Shown here piece after piece: positions 34,977 to 44,600 of a DNA stretch of 64,000 nucleotides. The notes under the pieces were generated by a model. The model was not told the DNA's origin. It worked only from the letters and a program-made list of their open reading frames with translations, and made no database searches. A program made the translations under genes and the position numbers. Source of the stretch: Haematococcus lacustris (taxonomy: Eukaryota > Chlorophyta > Chlorophyceae > Chlamydomonadales > Haematococcaceae). Numbering within the stretch: the stretch's first letter is position 1; every line of letters begins with the position of its first letter. The stretch is from contig JASKMD010000024.1 of assembly GCA_030144725.1 (NCBI GenBank), positions 6,804,339-6,868,338 of the forward strand. Direction: 5' to 3'.

Positions 34977-35519
34977 TAGCGTTTGTTGCATTAGCACCTG
35001 CGAATTACTCCGCATCTACTGGCAAGCGGCGCGTTAATCCTTGCATCAGAGTCCGTGCCGGCGCAAGCGAGCACGGACACACCTCAGCTGCTCACAACCG
35101 ATTGCTATAGTGGTATGTAACGGCATCAGTGATGGAGCTGCGCCTGCTATCGAGCCAGAAGTACAATCTAAATTCAGCCCGCCAGGCTTGCTCCGCGAGC
35201 CTTTCATTGCTGCAGGCGGTGTCGGAAGACCGTCGTGGGGCCAGTGATGACTGGACATTGCATCAAACGCGCAGGGTTATGTGGGAGGTGCGTTCCTCTC
35301 TCACGCCAGTCACACAGAAAAGTACCCCCTTGCACAAATCGGCATGTTGTAAGCTGACCACTGTGACTTTTCAGAATATCGAGTCATGAAACTGTTCGTA
35401 ACTCTACGACACAGCTGCTGGAAAAGAAAGCACGGCAGTTCATCAATCAGGCCCGCCGTAATTGACTTTGGCGTGACCCGACTCTGCCTTGCAGAGTTGA
35501 CTAGCCTACTCCGACCGCC
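34977..35519. other. Region without a recognised gene
   Basis: Only short open stretches occur and no repeat was recognised. Confidence 0.4.
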
Positions 35520-35925
35520 TGGACCCTGCCCCCTCGCACCCCCTTGCAGCCCCACCACCTCCCAGCCCCCGCAGAAGCCTGCCAGCCCCTCCCACCCCCT
35601 CCCAGCCCCCTCACTGCCCCGCCACCCCCTCCCACCCCCTCCCACCCCTTCCCACCCCTTCCCAGCCCCTCCCACCCCCCACCCACCCCCTCCCACCTCA
35701 TCCCAGCCTCCCCACCCCCCACCCACCCCCTCCCACCTCCTCCCAGCCCCTCCCACCCCCCCCTAAGCCCCTCACTGCCCCGCCAACCCTTCCCACCCCC
35801 TCCCAGCCCCTCCCAGCCCCTCCCAGCCCCTCCCACCCCCTCCACCCCCTCCCACCCCCTCCCACCCCTTCCCACCCCCTCCCAGCCCCTCTCAACCCCG
35901 CCACCCCCACCCCGCCCCCCTTGGC
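35520..35925. repeat. C-rich low-complexity tract (TCCCA/GCCCC units)
   Basis: About 400 bp of degenerate tcccaccccc and tcccagcccc repeats lie directly upstream of the coiled-coil gene. The strand asymmetry is extreme; the G-rich complement could form quadruplexes. The region may include the promoter or 5' UTR. Confidence 0.9.
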
Positions 35926-35954
35926 CCTAGCAAGTCATTGCAAGACGCAAACCC

Positions 35955-38633
35955 ATGAGTCGCCATGGATGGCAGCGTGCTCATCTTGCAGCACTTGTAA
36001 AGTCACCAAGGGCTGCTCATCTGCACAGTCCTAATGGCTTGAAAGCCACAGCAAGGAAGGCTGAGGCTATCGCAAAGGAGGTGCAGGCAGAGAATGAGCT
36101 GTTGATGACTGAGGCTGAATTGCATCAAGCCATTGAGGAGGTCCTTGCTGCCAAAATGCACGACCTTGAAGAGAAGCACCAGCACCTACAGGCAGCACAC
36201 AGGCAGCTGAGATTGGATAACGAGTCTCTTGAGGCAGTCATCGAGCAGTGCAACCTGGCTATTACAATTGCAAGGCGTGATGTGCACCGCCTAGAGGCCC
36301 AGCTGCGCAAGTATCAGCGCCGGCCCCAGCTAACCCGCAAGCAGAGGCAGCAACTACAGATCTTAAAGCAAACAGGTGTTTCTATTGAGGTCCTGCGGCG
36401 GTGGGCTGACAGCAACTGCAGCCGACTTGACACCCATGGCAGACCTGGTGGCACAACAGTGCAGCCCACACCGGGGCCGAGCCCACCTGAGCCCCCACCG
36501 GGGCCGAGCCCACCTGAGCCCTGTGACCCCTTCATCCCCACCCAAGAGGCCTCACCTGGACAGCCAGCAGCACGGACAGCAGCATACACAGCTCGACAGT
36601 ACCTCAGCACAGCCAGGTTGATGTTGAAGACACAAGTCAGCCGTCGCCGGCTTCCCACATGCCGGCGGCTGTTCATCACAGAGCAGTGTGTGGTGGCCAA
36701 CACTCACCGGCCTGGCGAGCACACAACTGTGGGCCGGCAACTGCGTGTGGTCTACAAGTACCTGCGGCAAAGAACCCTAGGTAAGCTGGGCTGGGCTGGG
36801 CTGGGCTGGGCTGGGCTGGGCTGGGCTGGGCTGGGCTGGGCTGGGCTGGGCTGGGCTGGGCTGGGCTGGGCTGGGCTGGGCTGGGCTGGGCTGGGCTGGG
36901 CTGGGCTGGGCTGGGCTGGGCTGGGCTGGGCTGGGCTGGGCTGGGCTGGGCTGGGCTGGGCTGGGCTGGGCTGGGCTGGGCTGGGCTGGGCTGGGCTGGG
37001 CTGGGCTGGGCTGGGCTGGGCTGGGCTGGGCTGGGCTGGGCTGGGCTGGGCTGGGCTGGGCTGGGCTGGGCTGGGCTGGGCTGGGCTGGGCTGGGCTGGG
37101 CTGGGCTGGGCTGGGCTGGGCTGGGCTGGGCTGGGCTGGGCTGGGCTGGGCTGGGCTGGGCTGGGCTGGGCTGGGCTGGGCTGGGCTGGGCTGGGCTGGG
37201 CTGGGCTGGGCTGGGCTGGGCTGGGCTGGGCTGGGCTGGGCTGGGCTGGGCTGGGCTGGGCTGGGCTGGGCTGGGCTGGGCTGGGCTGGGCTGGGCTGGG
37301 CTGGGCTGGGCTGGGCTGGGCTGGGCTGGGCTGGGCTGGGCTGGGCTGGGCTGGGCTGGGCTGGGCTGGGCTGGGCTGGGCTGGGCTGGGCTGGGCTGGG
37401 CTGGGCTGGGCTGGGCTGGGCTGGGCTGGGCTGGGCTGGGCTGGGCTGGGCTGGGCTGGGCTGGGCTGGGCTGGGCTGGGCTGGGCTGGGCTGGGCTGGG
37501 CTGGGCTGGGCTGGGCTGGGCTGGGCTGGGCTGGGCTGGGCTGGGCTGGGCTGGGCTGGGCTGGGCTGGGCTGGGCTGGGCTGGGCTGGGCTGGGCTGGG
37601 CTGGGCTGGGCTGGGCTGGGCTGGGCTGGGCTGGGCTGGGCTGGGCTGGGCTGGGCTGGGCTGGGCTGGGCTGGGCTGGGCTGGGCTGGGCTGGGCTGGG
37701 CTGGGCTGGGCTGGGCTGGGCTGGGCTGGGCTGGGCTGGGCTGGGCTGGGCTGGGCTGAGAGGGGGGGGAAGGATTGGAAGGTGGTGGTGGTAAGCACAT
37801 GGTGAAGGACAGGGTTCAGCAATGGCGATGAGCTGGAGGCAGCAACAGGTGCCGGTGCTGGTGCCGCCCCTGACCTGCCCCCCCCTCCTGCTGCACCCCC
37901 CTGGCAGGAGCTGGCAGCTGGTGCTGGTGCTGCCCCTGGGCTGCCCACCCCTCGTGCTGCACCCCCCTGGCAGCAGCAGGCGGCTGGTGCTGGTGCTGCC
38001 CCTGGGCTGCCCACCCCTCGTGCTGCACCCCCCTGGCAGCAGCAGGCGGCTGGTGCTGGTGCTGCCCCTGGGCTGCCCACCCCTCGTGCTGCACCCCCGT
38101 GGCAGCAGCAGGCGGCTGCTGCTGGTGCTGCCCCTGGGCTGCCCACCCCTCGTGCTGCACCCCCCTGGCAGCAGCAGGCGGCTGCTGCTGGTGCTGCCCC
38201 TGACCTGCCCACCCCTCGTGCTGCACCCCCCTGGCAGCAGCAGGCGGCTGCTGCTGGTGCTGCCCCTGGGCTGCCCCCCCCTCCTGCTGCACCCCCCTGG
38301 CAGCAGCAGGCAGCTGGTGCTGGTGCTGCCCCTGGGCTGCCCACCCCTCCAGCTGAGCAGCAGGGGTCAGGGGTCAGGGCGGAGCTGGACACCAGCTCGA
38401 CACGCAAGCGGAGGGCGGGCGGGAGGGACCGGACCCAACAAGTCGAGCAAGGTGACGTAGCAATGGCCTACACACCTTGTGTGGCCTCACAGAGTGGCCA
38501 GGTAGTAGGTACTACTCACGAAGCGGTCAAGCAATGCAGCAGCGTTGTATACTTCCGAGCATGGGTGGAGGGGCGTCGTTACATCGGTTTGGCGTGCCAT
38601 GTGCATTGTTTTGACTGCGGCGACTGTCCCTGA
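35955..38633 (+). CDS. Coiled-coil protein with proline-rich repeats, unknown function
   Basis: The family is not recognised. Exon 1 (35955-36780) starts [17 protein letters not shown] and encodes a coiled coil of about 110 residues ([20 protein letters not shown] to [14 protein letters not shown]). A basic stretch ([20 protein letters not shown]), a PGPSPPEP repeat and a C-terminal helix ([14 protein letters not shown]) follow. It ends at a phase-1 consensus donor GTAAGC. Exon 2 is best started at 37849 after gcaacag, which continues in phase into seven 22-residue repeats containing [13 protein letters not shown] and a basic tail ([20 protein letters not shown]), with a stop at 38633, about 536 residues in all. 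The intron is almost entirely the CTGGG array. The exon 2 frame is chosen by phase and plausibility; a competing acceptor at 37819 would give another frame. Confidence 0.5.
36783..37758. repeat. CTGGG pentanucleotide array, about 195 perfect units
   Basis: An uninterrupted run of (CTGGG), about 975 bp, begins directly after the GTAAGC donor of the coiled-coil gene. No interruption was seen. The plus strand has GGG every 5 nt, ideal spacing for two-base-loop G-quadruplexes. Reading frames through it (GLGWA or PAQPS repeats) are artefacts of the simple unit. Confidence 0.98.
37860..38350. repeat. 66-bp coding minisatellite, about 7 copies
   Basis: The unit is 66 bp (22 codons), for example tgctgcccctgggctgccca onward to cagcagcaggcgg. 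It is open in several frames. In the frame that continues exon 1 of the coiled-coil gene it encodes repeats with PPWQQQ and PGLPTPR. Confidence 0.9.
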
Positions 38634-39105
38634 CTGTTTGCAGAGGCTACTGGGCCACGTCGGTCGCGGCGGTCGGTCGCGGCGAGGCCCGCATGAGCAA
38701 AACTGGCATGCATTTGAATGTCAAGATTTGAGCCGCCTTAGCACTCAGCACACTGCACAATATTTAATGTTACAAGCTGCACCGCATAGCTGACAGAGTC
38801 CTCTATCCAGGGATGTGCGAATCATAAATAGAAACCACGTGGCTGAGACGCGGCGTCGTTTTGATTACCAGGGGTCGGTTTCCGATCATTTCCAGCCATT
38901 TTTTGAAAGTTGGGGTCGCCTGACCCAAAGGCCCTATTGGCACATATTTGGTGACAGCGCCTGGCTCAAACATTGAAGTGATACATGTCTGGTGACTCCC
39001 TATTCTTAATAAATCAACGAAGCCAGAGGCTGCCAAGTGCAACACCTAGCACTGTTCACTAGTGGGGCAGCCGCCTTCGAGCACTGAAGCGTGTGGCTGC
39101 TTCCA
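38634..39105. other. Region without a recognised gene
   Basis: The interval contains cagggatgtgcgaat at about 38810, similar to a hAT terminus, but no matching inverted end was found. Nothing else was recognised. Confidence 0.35.
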
Positions 39106-39658
39106 TCACAGCCTCATCATCCTCACTATCACTCTCGCTATCAGAGCTGCTGCTGGCTGAGCTGCTGCACTGCTGCTGTCGCTTCCATCAGCCTCCACCG
39201 TGGCAGCAGCCCTCGAAGCTTGTGTGACGATGTCGTCCTCATCACTATCAGAAAGAGGTTGCATGCCCCTGCCCCTGCCACGGCCCCTGCCACAGCCCCT
39301 GCCACGGCCCCCTCCCCTGCCCCTGCCCCTGCCCCTGCCCCTGCCCCTGCCACGGCCCCTGCCACGGTCCCCTCCCCTGCTCCTGCCCCTGCCCCTGGCC
39401 CCCCCACGCCCCGTGCACTTCTCGCCCTCCTCAGCCTGGACCCTTTCTAGGTGCATGGCGGCCTGCATGCCAGCCTCCACAGCTGCTGAGCTGTGGTCCA
39501 CCGTCCCCCACCCCTCTCCCTCCTCCTCTCCCTCCTCCTCTTCCTCCATCCCCCCCTCCTCCTCCCCTCCCTCCTGTTGGACCACCATGCGCACTGCCAG
39601 CTGCTTTTGCTGTGCTGTCCATCTGGTATAACGGCCACGTGCAGGGCGGCTGATATCT
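39106..39658 (-). CDS. Acidic and RG-rich C-terminal exon, unknown protein
   Basis: Minus strand, starting after the acceptor ttccccag and ending at a stop at 39106. It reads RPARGRYTRWTAQQKQLAV, a basic/helical start reminiscent of CENP-B or pogo-type DNA-binding N-termini. A polyglutamate stretch follows, then a helix (AAVEAGMQAAMHLERVQAEE), then about 40 residues of RG repeats (39260-39400), and an acidic serine segment (LSDSDEDDIVTQASRAA). RG repeats plus acidic stretches suggest nucleic-acid binding in the nucleus. The upstream exons are not resolved. The RG block corresponds to a CCCCTG-like tract on the plus strand, so part of it may be slippage. It could belong to a transposon, since an inverted-repeat element starts 50 bp away. 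Confidence 0.4.
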
Positions 39659-39706
39659 GGGGAATGGTCTTGCAGCTGCTGTTATGGTGAACTTGAGGGT
39701 GCTGCT

Positions 39707-40710
39707 GGTCACCCCTCCCATTGAACCACCAACCCCCCTCACGGTAAGGGACAACGGCTTTTCCGGACTCATTTCTGCACGGATTTACACGCGGATTGAA
39801 GTGTTGGAAAGCGGCTGCGCTCAGCCACACGCTGAGCTGGTCGGGCATGTTGCCGGGTATGCGACCCTACCGAGCCTGCGGACTTGATGTACGCTGACCC
39901 AGTATATGTGAGTCCCTGATTAACGCGATGGACAGTGCGCGATGTGCGAGGAGCCCGACCCCATGTCCAACATCGTGACCAACATGCGCTGGCTCAGGGG
40001 CTCTGAAACTAGGCTCTGAAGCTCTGGAACTAGGAAAAGACCATAGTAGGAGCACAGCAGTGGCAACTGCATCAATCATTTGTTGATTAGGCTCCAAGAG
40101 GTGGGATAACCCTCCTCCATGCTGCCCACTCTACTGATGCCCGTCTGACAACCATGCAACTCAAGGTAACTCTCCAGCCTTGCGTTACTGGCTAGGGCAC
40201 TCACTGTGAACCCCCTGCCAAAGTCTCAACTCTTGCTGAGTTTTGTTCATAGGGGTTTTAGAAGCTGGCGTGTGCACATGCCTGCAGCATGCCGACATCA
40301 AAGTATCACCCCTACAAACGGCAGGAGGGCCAGGCTGCCCGCTGTGCGTGCTGTGTGAGGCCTACGCCAGCTGGCAGCACTGGCTGGGTGGAGATTCATG
40401 TGGAGAGGGAGGCTGTGTAAGATGATGTTGAGAAAACTGGGCTCCATGCGTAAAGTGTACAGCAGCGGAGAACTATGCATCTTGCGTTGTGGGTGTTGTG
40501 AAGCAGCAGTTAAAAGGTCCATTGCGCCGAGCGAAATCGTTCGCGTGCCTGGCAGACTGCCGGTCACCGTGGGTGCCAGCAGCTCGGGCGCGCAGGCGCA
40601 AGCGCGACGCAAAGATAAGGCGTTCCGCGTTAGAATGACAACTCAGCTCTCACCAGGCACGCCGCAAAGTCAAATGTCCCTTACGTGGTGGTTCAATGGG
40701 AGGGGTGACC
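39707..40710. mobile_element. Candidate 1.0 kb TIR element
   Basis: Positions 39707-39730 and the reverse complement of 40687-40710 are identical over 24 bp, beginning GGTCACCCCTCCCATTG. After a short gap both continue with a GTAAGGGAC word. The tetramer TGCT precedes the left end (39703-39706) and follows the right end (40711-40714), compatible with a 4-bp target duplication. No transposase was seen inside. Both arms can also be translated to a similar peptide (WWFNGRGD), so inverted copies of a repeated gene fragment are the alternative. Confidence 0.45.
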
Positions 40711-41699
40711 TGCTACAAACTTGGTGACAGCCGCATGCATGCCGCATGCACAAATGGTGATACAATGTGGTGACGAATTGATTTGGTGAAATCACCAACA
40801 GGGCGATCAGTACGGTACCAAACCGCAATTGAAGATGACTGTAACTTGCCGCGGGCCATGAAGTCGGTGTTTTGCTTTTGAAGCCAAGGAGCAGGCCAGC
40901 TGCCAAGGAACTGCCAAGAACGGGCCGCGACTAATGCGCAGCACGGCACCCCATCAGCACGGCTGCGACATCGCAGCAACCTCGCAACTTTGCAGCCTCG
41001 CAAAGTTCGCACCGGCTGGCCCCCGGGCACCATCCGGGTTTATGAACTATTCTAACAATATACGCATACAATGCAGCAAGCTACGATTTATAGTGGGTTG
41101 CTGCTGATATGCGATGGTGTCATGTTCGGGTCAAGCGGTCAAGCGTGCTCGCCCCAATGCTTTAACTGGAAAGGTATGCTCGGTTAGTTCGACCCGTGTG
41201 GCAAGACCGCGCGGGGGTGACCAACTGTGAAAAACTTACCCCATACAGCTTTAGGTGCTTAAGCGTAGTACAAGCACCGTGCTAGAAGTGGGCCTGTCAA
41301 GGGTTACGCCATTCGGTAGTACCAGCTATATTAAACTGCTGGTGTGTATGTGCCTCGGGCTGTTCTAGGAGCACTGTACCGCACCGCGTGGGCTTCAGGC
41401 CGTTGGTAGCAAAATGTTGGAAGAATGCGGGTGGGCTCGTGAGTCGGGTGGGCATTGCGTGAGCTCCCATCCTGACATATAAGACTGGAGCTTTGTCAAA
41501 TAGTCAGACGTGCCCTTGACACGCATGGCCTCGCGCCCCAAGATGCTCGCGCTGGGCGTAGGTGGCTGCTCAATCGCGCACGCTAACGCGTCAAATGCCA
41601 GACATGGGTTCGGCAACTTGTGACCTGACATTGCAGGTACAGCATATGATGCCGGACAAGCTGTTTGGGCTTGAAGACTGACAAGCGGGCATAGACACT
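40711..41699. other. Region upstream of the phosphodiesterase gene
   Basis: About 1 kb of lower-GC sequence with no recognised gene. It presumably contains the PDE promoter and 5' UTR. A dinucleotide change in composition is visible around 41040-41400. Confidence 0.4.
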
Positions 41700-44600
41700 A
41701 TGGATTTTGATAGTCCAGGACTAGACCTTCAGAGAGCTTATACAGAACAGCTTCCCCCCTTGCAAATCCGCAGCCCTGGCAACTCACCAAGCCTGCCTCG
41801 ATTACAGGACATCCTCCCAGCTAACCAGCCCCTTGGCCAAGCTATTGACTACCAGCAGCTGCAAGCTGCAACCCCTGCCCAATTCAGACTGCCCCAAGTG
41901 CAGAACTATGTGAAGGAGAATGGCCACAAGATTGACACCACCGCGCTCAGCTTGTCAAGAACAGCAGCCAACAGTCCAGGGGTGAAGGGCAGCAGGCCGG
42001 CCTGGCGCCTGGTGGTGGCAGAACCTTCCCAGTCCCCTTCAGCCAGCCATCCGCCAGGCCCAGACTTGGTGCGGTTCGAGAATGACCGGGAGATGATACG
42101 CCGACTGTATGCCCACGGGGTGACCCAGCGCAGGACCAGCAGCATGACAGTGGGCAGGCGGCAGGGAGGCAGCAAGGCTGCCAGCCGCGCTTACCCGCAG
42201 CTGAGCGCCCAGGTTGCCAAGTCTGGCTATGCAGGGTCCTCAGCCTCGCTGGATAGTGTGACCCAACATGTGATGGAACCAGCAGAGACTCAGAAGCTTC
42301 AGGGCCACACAAGCGTTGGCACACCACACACACAGCCCTTCACCAGCACCCAGGCCCAGCAGCAGCAACCTGGGCAGCATTTCCATGTGCAAGCTTCTGG
42401 CTACTCTCATAGCAACAGCAGCGGTTCCACCATGGCCACAGAAGACATGCCACAGCTGCTGCGCCCTATCGCAATCCTGCTGGTGGGTGTCTCAGGACGG
42501 GCTGGTTTGCAAGCCCTCATGTGCATGTGACCATGCACCACAATTAGCTTGCAAGAATGCAAGCTGTGCAGTGACGGTCATGCACGTGGTGGTTCCGACG
42601 TCAGCGGCGGTTGTTGTGGTGCTCTCTCTGTGGGGTGCTGGCTTTGTGGCCTGTGGCGGGCTCCAGCTTGCAAATGATGCCGGTGACAGTGCCTGCAGAC
42701 ATGCCTGGCCCCTGGCACTGGCACTGGCCGGGTGTGCAGGTGACGGCAGGCACCCAGACAGAGAGCAGCAGCCAGCAAGGCCCCCTGGACTCACTTGGCG
42801 GGCTCCCTGAACATCTCAGCCAGCAGGTGGGCAGGCAATGCCTCACAGCCTCCACTGCCAGCAGCCAGCCACGGTGTACGCTAGGCAGCAGAGGCTGGTA
42901 GTGGCTGCAAGAGGTGAAGGAGAGGCTGTGGAGGGCAGCTCGTGCATGGGGTGGAACCAGGTGGCCCAGGCCTGGTCTGCCAGCCATGGCCTGCCCAGCC
43001 TGGCCTGCTCTTCTATGCCTCTCATTGAGGAAGCAGAGGCTGCCTATCAGGCCCAGCTATTGTTAGTGACAGTGCCAGGTGAAGGTGGAAGATGCAAGAA
43101 GCAGGCATGATGGGCAGCCTCTGCTTCCTCATTGAGAGTCATAGAAGCGCAGGCCAGGCTGGGCAGGCCATGGCATGGGCCCCTCAGCATCCTCAGTGAT
43201 ACGCTACCCCATCATCAGTGAACAGTGGCAGGGGTCCTCAGGTGCAGGGAGCTGCATGAGGGGCCTGCTGCTGCCTGTGTGGGGGCATGGTAGGATGCTT
43301 GCCTGCTGCTGCCCCAGTGCCTCCTCCCAACGCCCATTCAGCAGCACCATCATATTCATCATCAGCATCATGTTCAGCATCACATGGCAGCCGCCTGTCA
43401 GCATTGCTGCAACACACAGCCTCATAGGTTCAGTAGTGAGAGCCGAGCACCCAGCAGTGTAGGTCCAATCGGTGCAGCCGGGCTGATTTGCGGCAGCTCA
43501 GGCAGCAGTGGCGGCCTTCCCCGCTAGCTCACCACTGCTCACTGGCCCGCCAGGCCTGACCAGCACTGCAGAGGCACCCAGTCCACCGTGCTCCTTGCAC
43601 CTGGGGCTTGCATAGCAAGGGTGACTGGCCCCCTGTGCAGGACGCTGGCAGGGCCATGAGAGCACCCTCACCCACCAGCCCACAGCAGCAGCTGGGTATG
43701 GGTTGTGTGGCCACGCCCACGCCCACTTGCCCACCGATGCTTGTCAATCTGCAGCCCATCTCGCTCACCAGCTGCTGTGACCGCTGGCCATCGTCATGCA
43801 CCCCACAACCATTGTCAACAGGCATCTCCACCAACCGCCATCACCGTCAAGCCTGTCAGCACATGACACCTGCCCGGACCTGCTCTTGGGCTGTGCAGGA
43901 GTGTGTGAGCACGCAAACTGACGGGATGTGTGCAGCTTGCTCACAGCAGCTGCTGAAGCTGCAGACCTTGGTGGACCGCCTGCAGGCCGAACAGCTGAAG
44001 CAGCAGCGGCGGTTAGAGCAGCAGCAGCAGCAGGAGGAAAAGTCACAACAGAGGGAGCTAAGTTTGCGACTGGAGCAACAGGAATTGCGGCAGCAGCAGC
44101 AGGAGGTGCAACTCCAGCAGCAGGAGTTGAGGGAGCAGCAACAGCAGCTGTTGCAGCAGCAGCAACAGCAGGAAAGCGACCTGCACACAGAGCAGGAGGC
44201 AGTGCAGCAGCAGCAGCAAAATCTAAGACAGGAGCGGCAGGAACTGGAGAAGCAACAGGAGGTGTTGCAACTGCAGCAGCAGGAGCTGAGGCAGCAGCAG
44301 CAGGAGTTGGAGCAACAGCAAGCAGAGCTGCAGCAGCGGAGAGGGGAGCTGCAGCAACAACAGCTACTAGAGCTCCAGCCGTTAAAAGCGGCGGTGCAGA
44401 GTGACTCACTAGCGGAAGCCAGCAGGGCAGTGCAGCAAGACAAGCCCATTGCCGTCTCAGTGAAGCAGGTGCGCCCTACATCATTCATGGAGCATCCCGT
44501 GCCATGCATCATTTGTATGTACCCTGACATGTGCACACTCACTCTTTTTCTTGCAGTGCATAAGGGTTGCAGTGCATAAGGGTGCAGTGCAGGCTGACCC

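Noticed and set aside
36676..38407. Long PAQPS and GLGWA repeat proteins
   Set aside because: Pure translation of the CTGGG pentamer array, which begins at a GTAAGC donor.
38803..39045. hAT-like end cagggatgtgcgaat
   Set aside because: No matching inverted end or target duplication was found nearby.
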